Source of the DNA: Perkinsus marinus ATCC 50983
Lineage: Eukaryota > Perkinsozoa > Perkinsida > Perkinsidae
Assembly (NCBI RefSeq): GCF_000006405.1
Contig: NW_003209596.1
Span: 67,755-131,754 of the forward strand
Direction: 5' to 3'
DNA length: 64,000 nt
Part shown: one piece after another, positions 10,390 through 22,151 of the stretch
How the letters are laid out: every line of letters begins with the position of its first letter
Numbering within the stretch: the first letter of the stretch is position 1
Program-made: the position numbers and the translations under genes
The notes under the pieces: model-generated
What the model was told of the DNA's origin: nothing
Seen by the model: the letters and a program-made list of their open reading frames with translations, nothing else
The model's database searches: none

Positions 10390-12620
10390 CGAACTCATCC
10401 ATCTCTTCGCCTTGATATACTACTTCAACTTCAACTGACGATTCATCCATATCATTATGCCGCTCGCAGAGGATCTTGCGTATACTCTCGATTCGTTGGT
10501 CCGGTGGCTGCAGAGGAGTATGAGAGTCGCTAATGCGTAATCATAGTTCATCACCGACCTGAGCACTGCCCTCGCCCACCCAAATGACCAGCAGCTTCCG
10601 ACGTGGCACGAATATAATGAAGACTTCACCCTCCTCAAGCTCATCTGGCTCGAATCTACATCAGGAGATCCACTGATGCAGCCAAGGTAAACACGAATTA
10701 CTGTGTTAGCCGACTGGAGTACTCTACGTCGGGATAGCAGTAAACCTCTGTCTTTCCGTCAGCGTCCCCGCCCGCTACATCATATTCCCGAGCCTCATGA
10801 TCTTTGGCAAGAGTTGGTTTCCCCGCGCCAAGGGAGAGGATCTCGCGGCCTACTGGCGGTACCTATCGACCACCCTTCCACAGCTTATTATCTTCATCTA
10901 CTTACATAATCTGCCACATGTGTCATACTCTGCTTCTCAGTGCCATCCAAAGGTCTTCTTTCGCTCTCGGTTATAGCATTGTATCTGCTCTCCGAGCAGT
11001 ACCATGGATGAAATCGCTGGCATCACCATACTCTTCATCCCACGCTGAATTCGTAATCGTTTGTATGAGAGACTCCAGAGAGAGTTCAGTGATTGCGGAG
11101 CCTATGAGCGGCACATCAACCTCTCTCTGACCCGCGGTATGCTTACTCGGGGAAATCATCTTCCCAAGAGCTGCCCTCGATTCATTATCAACTTCACCAT
11201 CAATAAATATTTCAAAGACTTCCAATGGACCATCTTCATCGCAGCCAAACTCGACAATTCGAACCTGAATGATTCGCCGTATAGCCGATTTGAAGCTCAG
11301 TCATGGTAGTAGACTCCTCGAGGAGAGAAACTTCAGTACTCGGCGCAAATGCTCGGCGATTGCCGTATCGATTATCTCGGCTCTCGTTGCTTCTGACCGC
11401 AAAATGACGAGCGACCTGTCGTGTTGCAGAATATAGGCGAATCTGTAAACAGTTCTCAGTATACTGCATGCAAGCCATAGTGAGCGCTACCCACCGAGAA
11501 TCAATTTTCAACGGTATCGTGGGGGCTTCGGCACCCAAAGCCGATCCTGCTGAGACTGGCAACGCGATCATGAGTGCCGCAGCTGTAGGAAGGGTACGCA
11601 GAGAGTGTACCTACGGCACTTCAAACAGTAGTAGAGACCTCCCTCGAAGTACAAGCAGAAGCGAAACTCACCGTGACCCTCGAGATGGTGGGATAAGCCG
11701 TGGTCGCCTCCATCAAGGTTTGAGGCCCTCTCGCGCTCTCGAGCTTCTTGCCGAAGACTATCAGAATACAAGTGAATCCCGTGTTCGGGCTACAGATAGG
11801 CCTGAGGGAACCACTCAGAGGAGCAGTCTATGATACCATCCGAGTCCCATTGAATAGCGCACCGAATAGCTTTGACCCAGTTAAAGGCCTGGTTGTACGT
11901 CCAAGCTCTGAGCCACATCAGATATGCGATGACAACTGTAGAGCTCCTGCTAACCTGAAAAATCCGTAGAGTAATGATCATCCCCTTCAAACACCATCCT
12001 ACTCCCTCAAAGCAATGGACTAGAACTTTGCCTTTTGCTTCCGTGATCGCGGAATGAATCCACAGCATTGTGCAATAGAGCACTGCAGGGAGCATAGGCT
12101 CGTCTCTCGCATCCTTCAGGAATAAGGTCAAATACCTGGACACAGGCAGTGGACATCCGATCCCCAGGAGCTCCGAGAGACTCCAAACATCTGGTTCTAT
12201 GGTGTAACGGTTAGCACTCCAGACTCTGAATCTGGCGATCTGGGTTCAAATCCCGGTAGAACCTTTTCTACGGTTCCGGATAGATTTGTCCCAAATAGCA
12301 TACTTGATGTTCCTGTTTGCAAATGAGTTACTGCACACATCAGCCGCCGTGTTAACAATGTGGGTGATCCCCTTCTCCTCCAGTATCTCCAAGTTTGATG
12401 CAACCTTCGCTCCCCCGAGGTAGAGAGCCCCAGGTAAAATCTCGCTACATTGCGACCTTAGAAGCACACACTGGCAACTGCTAAGACCGCTCTTGTCGGA
12501 TACCTGTACTGATGCAAACGGAGCTCGTTCTGAACCTCAGCAGGAAGATGTGAATTATCGGCATTTGGACTCAGGTCAAATGACTGAATCAACTCCAGAT
12601 CAGTCTTCGGCCTAAAATGG
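10390..12620 (-). CDS. dual-specificity phosphatase with gelsolin-like domains (plant MKP1-like architecture)
   Basis: A multi-exon gene whose catalytic part aligns with plant MAPK phosphatase 1. CSEILPGALYLGG, KVASNLEILEEKGITHIVNT and ADVCSNSF lie at 12304-12467. After an intron (12136-12303) come YLTLFLKDARDEPM and KGKVLVHCFEG. A 48-nt intron (11955-12002) then splits the active-site signature, giving HCFEG then VSRSS, which fits HCx5R(S/T). AYLMW, NQAFNWVKAIR and, after a further intron, PNTGFTCILI follow; plant MKP1 has PNMGF here. Downstream exons look gelsolin-like: YILQHDRSLVILRSEATRAE at about 11350-11450, VEFGCDEDGPLEVFEIFIDG at about 11190-11260, and EGEVFIIFVPRRKLLVIWVG at about 10560-10640, with a stop soon after. 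Predicted to dephosphorylate MAP kinases. No in-frame ATG precedes the first exon, so the ORF at 12677-13813 may be its true beginning. Confidence 0.75.
12193..12264 (+). tRNA. tRNA-Gln (anticodon CTG)
   Basis: A full cloverleaf can be drawn. The acceptor stem is GGTTCTA paired with TAGAACC, and the anticodon stem is CCAGA/TCTGG around loop CTCTGAA (anticodon CTG). The T arm is CTGGG-TTCAAAT-CCCGG. The A box (TGGTGTAACGGTTAGCA) and B box (GGTTCAAATCC) are canonical, discriminator T follows, and a TTTT Pol III terminator begins at 12264. There is no tRNA intron. It closely resembles eukaryotic tRNA-Gln(CTG). It lies inside, and antisense to, an intron of the phosphatase gene. Confidence 0.97.
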
Positions 12621-12676
12621 CGGAACCAGACCTCTCAAGCATCCACAAAGTCACCACAGGCGTGATTTCGCTACAC

Positions 12677-13813
12677 TCACCGGGGTATATTCAGCGGTTG
12701 TGCCACAGCATTCTGTTGCCTTCTCCCAGAAGAGGCCTCGGAGGATCTCGCTGACTTCGGTGGATTCTCCAAGAGATCGGCCTCGGTAGGGCTAATCATA
12801 CGTCTCCTCCCACTCGGCCCCGCTCTAGCGCTCTGAGTCTCACGACGAGAAGAAGAGCCTCTGCCGGAACGTGACTGGTCCGCAGTAGCACTTATCGTTC
12901 CCAATCTTAGGCTTGGTACCATTGGTGGTTTACCATGGACAACACTTGTCGGCAGTGAAAATACTTCATGTGCCTCTGATGGCTGGGACTGTTGCTTGAA
13001 TTGCCGCTGATGAGCCCTTGTTGTTTCCTCTCCTCCGAGCGTGCGTTCCAGCAAACGAAGAAGCTGGCATTCCTCTCCAGAGGTACTATGAGTATAATCC
13101 GACTCATCCCCTCCATCTGGCTGAGCGTCAACCCCAATAACTTTTCTCAACGCCGATGAGCCGCACCAACTCCCTCTCTCTGACACTCCTGAGCATCGCA
13201 GAGCCTTACCCAAATCATATCCCCGAGCCAAAGCCGTAACCTTGACGGTCAAGTCAGCATCCTTGCCGCTCCAAACGTATACAACGTAGGCGTCTCTCAC
13301 ACTCCCTTCCACAGAGCCACCACGTTCAATGCTCTCCTCAATGTTGGGATCTGACGCACCAACCCAAGAGGCCAACCCTCGAGGAGTGCACATCTCTATC
13401 GCCTTCAGCGCCCACCTAGCGAAATTGCTAGCTCGAATGCGAGATTGAGATGACGACTGAGCTGTGGCCGGGAACGTGTACAATACGACATAACAAGCCT
13501 TAGGGTCCCAAGTCCAAGTGAACTGCGCAGTAGCCGTCCTCTGAGCCTCGGAACGCGAACCGTGGAGTTTCAAAGGAATGTCCTTGACAAGAGTCTGACC
13601 GCCTTTGTCTCCCGATGTGAACATCCACGCAGTCAGATGGCAGAATCCACCCTGTAGAGAGCGACGGCTCGAGGCACTCAGATACACAGAGAGCTCAACA
13701 GGGTCCTCATCCACCATGAGGGAGGACGATGGAGTTAATGCTGATGTTGGCCCGTCTGCCTCTAGCAAACGGCTTGGCATTAGAACGATACCGTTACTGT
13801 GAGACATCCACAT
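12677..13813 (-). CDS. 378-codon ORF with a gelsolin-like segment; possible first exon of the phosphatase
   Basis: A continuous frame from the ATG at 13813 (MWMSHSNGIVLMPSRL). Residues about 90-210 look like a gelsolin/ADF-type fold: FTWTWDPKACYVVLYTFPAT, then DAYVVYVWSGKDADLTVKV and LARGYDLGKAL. The rest is Ser/Arg/Gln-rich and probably disordered. The frame ends at CCCGGTGAGTG, where the TGA overlaps a strong splice donor. It may therefore stop after PLNIPR, or splice into the phosphatase exons just downstream, which lack their own ATG. Joining would give gelsolin-like segments on both sides of the catalytic domain. Transcript data would decide between one gene and two. Confidence 0.6.
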   Translation of the reverse strand: MWMSHSNGIVLMPSRLLEADGPTSALTPSSSLMVDEDPVELSVYLSASSRRSLQGGFCHLTAWMFTSGDKGGQTLVKDIPLKLHGSRSEAQRTATAQFTWTWDPKACYVVLYTFPATAQSSSQSRIRASNFARWALKAIEMCTPRGLASWVGASDPNIEESIERGGSVEGSVRDAYVVYVWSGKDADLTVKVTALARGYDLGKALRCSGVSERGSWCGSSALRKVIGVDAQPDGGDESDYTHSTSGEECQLLRLLERTLGGEETTRAHQRQFKQQSQPSEAHEVFSLPTSVVHGKPPMVPSLRLGTISATADQSRSGRGSSSRRETQSARAGPSGRRRMISPTEADLLENPPKSARSSEASSGRRQQNAVAQPLNIPR

Positions 13814-13994
13814 CCCCGCATAGCACGTAGCCTCTAATCATATTAACGACTTAACAAACACAACCTCATTTGTGTACCATCATCAGCAGCTCAGCATGGA
13901 AACATGCCGGCATCAGCATCAGCCGTAAATATTCTCAAACGGAGACTTGATGTATCTATCATCGAGTCGTCTCCCATCGAAGTAGTTATACTAC

Positions 13995-16900
13995 TCACAC
14001 AGCATTCAGCTTCTCTCGAAACTGATCTATCGCCATTGATGCCGCATTCTCCGGCTCGAAGTTTCTAATGAACTCAACAAGACGATCCTCACGGACGGCG
14101 TCCGCCTGAGCAGCTCCTTCTCGATAATACCTATATTCAATAGGACCGGACCCTGGAAAAGTGACTATCACTACGGCATGAGGATCTTCCGCCAAATGAG
14201 TGTAGACAGTTCCTCTAAAGAGACGGCCTTCGGAACTCCCTTGGCCAGCAGATGACCGATACACATTGCCGCGAGATCATGAAGGTGTGGTATCAGGAGG
14301 GAGGCGAATAGAGGACCACTGCAAGGACATCGATGGCCAAGTCATGGCTGGGACTCGTCCACCTCAGACTTCGGAAAAGCTTGATCCAGGTATGAGCAGC
14401 AGCGGAATCAACAGCTTCCTCACCCACTGACAAGAAACTGTCCAGAACCTGAGACTCCGATGGGCGGAAACCAATGCCGATAGAACCACCTCCAACAGAG
14501 GTAAAGACAACGAGTCTATAGGCGTACCGCCCTCTCTGCGTGATACCATAGCTGAGAGCGCCAAGGCAGTGACTTGTGGACAACTCGGCCAGTTCACGCC
14601 GCCTGATAAAGTGATTGCTCCTTGACGACTACTGCGGGAACTCACGAGGAGTCTCCTCTATTTGCCTTTTCCACCAACAACGGAGACAAGGAGATGCGTC
14701 TACAGGCAGAGTAGTAGTATGACCATCAAAAGAGGGAGAAAGAACAGACCTGACGAGCAACACTATGAAGGTGCTCGAAGCCGCATCCACTTTACCTCCG
14801 TGTTTCGTCTGGCGAATCAATCACGGCCTCAAGGAAGGGCTCCATTAGAAGCTCCTCGAATGCCTCGAGGGTTCTCGACTTGGCCAAGGCGACGAGGGCT
14901 ATCTGGCAGTACATATTAAGAGAGCTGCCGCCTACCACAGTGCCCCACCTGGCGAACCTCAACCGATGCCGTACCACTGAGCAACTTCACAAGGAGCTCC
15001 AGTGCTTCCCGAGTCTGTATGTCATCTACAAAACAGCGCTGGTTCGATCACTTCAGTACGTTCACCTTCAGCATCTGCAGACACCCCTTCAGAAGATCCC
15101 CTCACTGCCACATCAAGGAAGGTCAGTAACAACGCCAGTACCACGGCCTAACCCTCCACTCTTCCTTCCCACACCATCTCGACCCCTGTCTACCTGCTGT
15201 TCCCATCCCAGGCGAGTACCAGATTCTACCTCTTCCACCGTAGCCGCTATGACGGTCTTTACAGTAGCCTCACGGATCACCTCAGTTAACACACAACTAC
15301 TCGCTGCGAGCTGAGACAGACCGGATTGACGGAAGCTGGAGTTATCCACCAACCTCAAGGAGTATCCCAAGGCCTCTAGTTCTCGCCTGGTAGGAACTAC
15401 TATCAACACCTTGGAGCGCGTAGTAGATATACCTAACGAGAAAGCTACAGCCAATGGGCCGCTGCTTCCCTACACATCAGCAAGGGCCCTGCCTGCCGGA
15501 TCTTCATAGTCAGCAACTAGCCGCAGAGTGATGATGAAGTTCATACAGCGCACAAGGGGTGGCAAGACCTCCCCCATGCGCCCTGTAATGAGTATTCACC
15601 ACGAGGCTGACCATCTGTCGCTGTACTACCACCGTAACAGTACACGATCTCCTCACGCAATGCATGCAGCATCTCTAATACGTCCCCTGCCGTTGCTCCT
15701 ACGAAGCCCTGAATACACCAGATCAACCAAGGGTCTATATGAAGGGGAATGGAGGCTCTCCATCACTCACCTTGAATAGAAAGAACAGCAGGTGTTGACT
15801 GTGACCGTCAATTGAACCGCATATGATTGGGGTCAACAGCGGTAGTAGTACCTTGTAAACCCCTACTATGAATCCTCAACCTCTCAGATGTGCTCACATC
15901 CTTCGCAGCACTAGCAGTGAGCTGAGGATCTACTGCACGCATAGCAGTGCCTATCGCATGCATGAGCTCAGCAAGCCGTGGCAGAACCGGGGAGTCCTCA
16001 GGGACCGTCTTAAAGCCCTTCTCGAAGATCTTCCACAAGCGCCATACCTCCACCGGACTACAAAGACCACAGCTACCACTGCTCTACTATGATAGAGAAC
16101 GTTACTTATCGACCAGCATAGGAGCTAGCCTAGCAGCTTGGTCCTTGATAGCAGCCAATGCGGACATCACTACTTCCTCCGGTACAGTGCTATCAGATTC
16201 AAGAAGGGTCCTCTAAGCGGGTTCGTCGAGAGCTGATGACAAGTAGAGTATACCATGACATCCTTCTGAGGGCCCAATGACTGCAATGGGACGGATCCGC
16301 CTTGCGGGTGCTCTTCCACAGCAGCTGTCACTATAGACTTAATCACCTCCAACACCGATACCGCTCCACCTGATATGACCATTGGAGCTACTCACTGTGC
16401 CCAGACTACCCTGTGACGGTCCTTCAGCAGAGCCTATAGCTTCAAGGCCAATGTGGCGTCGCTGCAGCCCGGAGCCCTACTATAGGTGTAACCATAGACC
16501 ATGCCGTTCCCCCCCCTTCTACTCACAGTAAATTCATCACTCGGCTCGCACGGATCAAGCATCGCAGCCAAGAGCTTTTCTCGAGCCTCTCTCGCCTGCC
16601 AGAGGGGTGAACGAGACAGACACCACTTGGCATGCTTCAACGCCCACCGCTGTTGGCTCATCTCCACCTTGCTCACCAGGCTCAAGCTCTTCTTCGTTTT
16701 GGCCCACATCAGGACGCCCTACAGGAAAGCCATGATGAACTCAGTGATGCCCTTCCTACCTTGTGGATAAAGGCGATACTGTGAGTCATTGCTGCCCGTC
16801 CTGGCCTTCTCATTGAGCTGCTCTTGGTTGTGTGCATCCAGAGCTATCAGTGCCTACATAGACCATCCAGAACTCCATCTATAAGCTCCTTCACTTTCAA

Positions 16901-17770
16901 AACCCTCGCGTTGTCATCAACAGTTCTATCGATCTCCGGGTCTTTCAGTACTACTGACGCCGTGTTCTTCGCGTAATTCGGAGCATCACTATCCACACCG
17001 CCGTGGACGACAGAGGAAGTGCCTACTATCAACTCGCACATTCCGACACAGTTGACACGCCTCACTCTCATCTCTACTGCCAATCTTGCCTGCACTACCA
17101 CCCAAACGCCTCTTCGTGAGAATATAGTACGCCTGCACACGTCTCAGCTATATCAACCACCGCGTCCTCACCTTGGTGACAATGTTGATACCAGCACCAG
17201 GACAGTTGTGAATAACTGGCTCGAAGTCTTCAACAGTGATATCCACATTGTACTTCTTGAAAAACTTGAACCTTTAGACCGAACCAGACACACTTGCCGC
17301 TCCTGTTGATGTTACAGAGTCTCCCAGTTATTCTGCTTGGTGGCCAGCGACAGACCAGGGTCGAAACTATGCATCGTCACTTCGCCAGGAAAATATCGTG
17401 CGAAAATCTCAGCTATTAGGAAGCCGTTGGCGAAATCACTAAACCCGATTAGCGTCTCAAACTTCGCCACTGTTTCCACCCACCGATGAGGGTTCTTGAG
17501 GGCGTAAGTCAGGTCAAGGCTCTGCAGCCATTTCTGTATCTACACAGCTTACTACCGCGCCCGACGCGACACTGCATTCACCTCTCTCGGCAGGAATTTC
17601 TCCCTTTTCAAACCAGAGACCAGTCCTGTGTAAGCCACAGAGGATGAGACTGGAGCTCTCGAGTCCCTCCCAGGTGATTCCCGTTGCGGAGACTCAGCCG
17701 AAGAGGCCACTGATGGTTCCCCAGATAGCACGGTCATTGAGCGAACACTAACATCCCCCCACAGTGACAA
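13995..17770 (-). CDS. SPATA4/CLAMP-like CH-domain protein with helical repeats
   Basis: A multi-exon gene. A Ser-rich start (MSLWGDVSVRSMTVLSGE) is followed by a calponin-homology (CH_2) domain at 17190-17530, with IQKWLQSLDLTYALKNPHRW, then DFANGFLIAEIFARYFPGEV, MHSFDPGLSLATKQNNWETL and, one intron later, FFKKYNVDITVEDFEPVIHN. The order NGFLIAEIF...MHSF..G.S...K..NW is characteristic of SPATA4/CLAMP proteins, which are linked to cilia, flagella and cortical microtubules. About ten further short exons down to 14 kb are Ala/Leu-rich and helical (for example ARVLKVKELIDGVLDG, REAREKLLAAMLDP, LFASLLIPHLHDLAAMCIGH), suggesting an armadillo-like solenoid. The C-terminal exon boundaries are uncertain; the stop at 13995-13997 is only the last candidate. 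Likely a flagellar or microtubule-associated factor. Confidence 0.6.
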
Positions 17771-18124
17771 CTGAACCTCAACACCCGCAGGTTAATAGTA
17801 AAAGGTGTACTAACAGTTGAAAATCGGACCTAGCGGAGCGATGCATACCTACTATAGCAGGCTACGGCTTACAGAATGGTAAGAACTGAGGATACTACTG
17901 CTACCCATTCCCCTTTCCGACCATCTATATGGTACATTTTGATGAAAAACAACGACTGTAATAGCGGTGCAGAGGAGGGGAGCAGGTGACAGGCTTGGTG
18001 TCGGTCACGATTCCAGTAGAGATAGTAAGTGAACAAATCACCAGTTGTCCTCATTCCAGAAAGCCTCGGGGTCACTCAAAGTGCCTAAGCGACCAGCAAC
18101 CCGGACTACTCACGAAAAAGGTAA

Positions 18125-19839
18125 CTAATACCACTCACCAGTCTTCTTCTGGGGCTGCAAGCCGCCCACCTGTGGAGCCTTCTGATGCCCAGCAGAGCTC
18201 GGTTGGGAATGCTGCGGGGACGGTTTAGAGACGGTCGAGGACGACAAGTCGATCAACGGCGAGTCACTCGCGCGTGGTGGAGAAGAATTGGACCGACCAT
18301 GGGCGTCATGACTCCCTGCCTGGTGAGGAGGTGAGGACACCATCGAGTCCGAACCGAATCCCTGATGATTCCAATAGTACCAAACCACCTACAATTGGTT
18401 ACTCCTACTTCCATCTTCCCAGTGGACAAGGTGTTAAGATAGGTAGCTGCTGCCTCCCCCCTAGCAGATCCCCGTGTAGTGCTCGGCGGCGCCGATGATA
18501 CTGGAGGCCTCACAGAACCCGAACCAAAACCCTGTAGCGCACAGTCGCCACAAGAGATCCCTTCATTCGCGCTACTCCTACCTCCATTGTTCCCGACGAC
18601 AAGGTGCCGAGATACTCAGCTGCCTGCTCACCCCTGGCTGAGCTACCTGTACCACCGAGCTGCTGCGAGAACCAGTCCGACGTTGACGCTAGTTTCGAAC
18701 GAACCTAACAAATCATCATCCGCCTTATCGTTGAAGACTTCCCGTATAACCTTATCCTTGAAGGCCTCGTCGGTGACAGTACTATACGCTTCAGAGCTCT
18801 TCTGAGCTGCCCACTGAGCATAACTCTGAGCAGTCGCATTCCAACCGTCATGTTGTATTTGCTGACTCTGAACAACAATCAGGTATTACCTACCACAACA
18901 ATCTCAAATCTTACCGCAGAACGCATCCACGACGCGGCACCAGAGATCATGTTCCCCAAAGGATCGTTATCCTCCTGACCCTCTTGGTGCCAGTAGTCTC
19001 CCTGGCTCGGTCCTATTACAGTCAACCGGACTCCCTAGACCACGACAGAGCATGCACCTCACCTCCTCCTTGCTGGAACCCTGCCGAGCTGTATCGATCA
19101 GAGCTTCCCTGATTCCTCATACCAGACATCTCACTTCCAAAGCCCGTCATGGTATTCCGGCCAGGCTGTCGCTGCGTATTGAACCCGTTGCTATACCCAT
19201 TGGACGAGTCAAAACCTGACCCTGGTGGAGGAGACGCGCTTCGTTGACTACCACTAGTCGACGAAGCAGGAGGAGGATCTAACACATATCACTTCATGTA
19301 CGACCATGCGACTCTAACACCATTACATGCCGGCATCTTCCCGTCAGCTACCGAGGGCCTCTCAGGCGGCGCGGTACCGTCAGCCAAAGCTTGAATGTAG
19401 TTCCTATAGTACTCCGCCGCCTTAGTATTATACTTTTCCGAGATCGACATCTTGTCGATTCCCTAACACACATGATGAGTCGGGTCATGGTTTCACTTAT
19501 GTTACCATCTCTCGACAGAATTTGTTAAACTTGCTGTTGCCACCGAGCTCCATTTTCTTCAACTGTTTGGGGTTCCAGCTATCCATCGTGGTCGAGCGCA
19601 CAAAACTAAGGTGTACCCCCAGAGATCGGTGCTTCCCTGAATACCACAAATCGCTCACATCTTCTCGTACCGTCATAACATTGTATCGCTTCGGTATTAC
19701 CAGAACAGACTAGACAGAAGTAGATCCCATAAGGGACGCTTGCCCACTGTGGGTTGGCAGCACCGCAGTCACAACAGACAGCATTCTCGGGGTCCTCTTT
19801 TCGACGTGCCACGAAAAAACTCTTCGTTGCCGGGTCCAT
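18125..19839 (-). CDS. ArfGAP-domain GTPase-activating protein
   Basis: Begins [20 protein letters not shown] and carries the ArfGAP zinc finger [24 protein letters not shown]. After an intron it continues [39 protein letters not shown], then an exon with [20 protein letters not shown] and TAPPERPSV. These are all ArfGAP1-type landmarks: CxxCx16CxxC, the catalytic Arg in SFVRS, and GGN..F. The C-terminal half (18125-19285) is Ser/Gly/Pro/Gln-rich and low-complexity, with a short helical piece ([20 protein letters not shown]) resembling the lipid-packing region of ArfGAP1 relatives. Expected to stimulate GTP hydrolysis by Arf at Golgi membranes. The Met at 19839 is preferred to the one at 19914 because the ArfGAP fold begins immediately after it. 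The last exon border is uncertain. Confidence 0.85.
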
Positions 19840-19999
19840 ATTGGAGACAGTAAAATCGGACACTATGAATGGAGTTACAAGTAACTCCATAACGAGTGTG
19901 ATCGCCCTTCGCACACTACGACGTAGTTCTTGTAATCGTTCCTAGTCCTATAGTTCCTATAACTGAAAACGTAGCTCTGAAAGGTGCCGGCCGCACTTG

Positions 20000-20571
20000 A
20001 AAGTTGTTCTCCTTGGCAATGATGTAACAGATAGTGTATGATAACTCGAGAGCTCTACTGACTAAACAATCTAGCGACACTTACGAACGTCAAGACACGC
20101 AATGTGGAGAATCATCATCCGAGGGAACGATTATGCTTGGGGGAACTTCGTTACAATCGGAATAGATCGCGCACATATATAATCGTTAGGTTGCGGTCTT
20201 CGACGATGCTCGTTGGGAATAGACGATGAGAGTGTTCTCTACATCCTGCTTCTCATAATGGCCGTCACCTCCATCACTATTATCATCGGGTAATGCTTTC
20301 CTAATTTCTCTCATCTTATCACCTTCCATATAAAGTAAGGTCTTTTCTTTCAACCCTCTACCCTAGGCCTTCGCCTCCCTCAGAAGAGGAGCTGCCTTCT
20401 CATTGAGAACTCATTCACTCCCCCTTCGTATAGAATTTGAATCTTGTCGAACTTCGGAATCGATCCGGGGTTCCACGGAATCGTTCAAAACTCAAGTATG
20501 CATGGGTCCATTTCGACGCTGATCTCTGTGTTCATGAATAGCAGCATATTTTCCGTAACATTCCCCTAAGT
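20000..20571. other. intergenic region between divergent genes
   Basis: No coding frame was recognised. This stretch separates the start of the ArfGAP gene (-) from the start of the OSCP gene (+), so it should hold both promoters. It is AT-richer than its neighbours and shows no obvious repeat. Confidence 0.5.
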
Positions 20572-21519
20572 ATGCTGGCTAGTTTGGCCCGTAGTACTCT
20601 CACTCGAGTGCCGACATTCAACCGCTCAGCAGTCCGCCTCTTCGCTGCTGCTGCTGCGGGTAAGTCTGGCAAGGCAGCGGCCACCGGAGGCGCGTCCGTT
20701 CCAAAGCTGGAAGACACCACCTTGGAAGGGAGGTAGTGGGCGAGCGGTATAACCTCTTTGATTAGCTTCATTGTAGGTACGCCGCTTCTCTCTTTGCCGT
20801 GGCTAACCCTAAGGGTAAACTCGACGTTGTCTATCACGACTTAATGATGCTGCGTGAGATGCTTCAAACTGAGAGGGTTTTCGCTATGTTCTGTACTGTC
20901 CCTGGTAATACCACTAATTTCCCGTGCATCTATAACCGACTCATAGGTCTGCAAAGGAACGTACGTGTGGCCTGTGTTGAGGACATCTGCAAGAAGTGCC
21001 AAACTGATGACATCACCACCAACTTCCTCAGTAATACACCAGCTCGGTAGCCTGCCTCCCCCCAGTGGCATAGGAAGGTTTTTGTATTCACCTCGTTGCT
21101 GATCACTTCAGGGATCCTCTGCGAGAACGACCGTTTGGATCACCTGTCGAAGTTTATCGATAAGTTCGACGAGGTGGTCCGTTTCGAGCAAGGCCTCACC
21201 CTCTGTCGCGTGGTCACTGCTACAGAGCTTGACAACAGTGACAAGAAAAGAGTAATATAAATATGTATCCTCGTTCGTGTATGATCCTTCCCAGGTTGAA
21301 GTGGCACTGGGTAAACGCCTTGGACCAGAGCATAAGTTGAAATTGGAATACGAGGTACTACGATCTACTTTGGTCACTACCGCTATAATGCTGATGGTGT
21401 AGGTATCTCCTGGCATGCTTGGAGGTTTGATCGTTAAAGTGAGGGATCGCGTCTACGACTATTCCGTTTCCTCGAGGCTTGATCAGCTGCAGACAACTCT
21501 GTTGAAGCCCATCGAGTGA
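20572..21519 (+). CDS. mitochondrial ATP synthase OSCP (delta-type) subunit
   Basis: Six exons can be laid out: 20572-20732, 20777-20904, 20947-21030, 21112-21251, 21295-21354 and 21403-21519. All introns are 40-81 nt with GT..AG ends, giving a product of 229 residues. The start MLASLARSTLTRVPTFNRSA with many Arg/Ser/Ala and no acidic residue is a mitochondrial transit peptide. The mature part has the OSCP/delta order: LEGRYASSLFAVANPKGKLD, MLREMLQTE, TTNFLRILCENDRLDHLSKF, VTATELDN, then the conserved C-terminus VSPGMLGGLIVKVRDRVYDY and SVSSRLDQL. OSCP joins F1 to the peripheral stalk of the synthase. The gene appears intact; spliced frame and length match the family. Confidence 0.92.
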
Positions 21520-22151
21520 GCGTTGGTGATGGAGTTGTCAGTAGTACGTTTTTCAAGCGTGATGGAGAGTTTCTCTTTGAGATTGCACTTCGGTTGTGTT
21601 CACTTCGGTTCAGCATCTCATCACGATGGCACCCTCACATAGTCACCAATTGCATCTGTACCCTCGTTATGGAGAGAAATCCAAGACAGCATCATCAGTG
21701 CTTCGACCATTGAATAGATAGATTATGCCCTCTTTTGTGCTCGGTGTATTCATCATACCTCATCCCGGGATGAACTCGATACTGTCTCGGTTCTTACCCC
21801 ACACGCCTATGCTAACTGCAGCTTGTAACGTCATCAAATGTCTACAGTTCATATCGAATCATGACGGTGGTCCTCTCATTGCTATTATCTGCAAGTATGC
21901 AGTGGTCATTTCGCATTCCTTCGTGAGTAAAATATTCCGCCACGTTCTGGCTGGATGGTGACAGGCACGAACATCCCAGCAGTATTATTTCAAGCTCTTC
22001 CTTTTACCTCATCAGTCATTATCCTTACTAATGCATGAACTCCCTCACCACGACTAACCGCACTTAGCACACAATTATTGACAACCCGATCACGGTCAGA
22101 CTAGTAGAGAAAAATATCGTAAATGATACACAGCTATCTGAGCAATAGAGC
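21520..22151. other. intergenic, no gene recognised
   Basis: Lies between the 3' ends of convergent genes. A 78-codon frame at 21725-21961 (+) shows no recognisable motif and is not supported as a gene. Confidence 0.45.
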
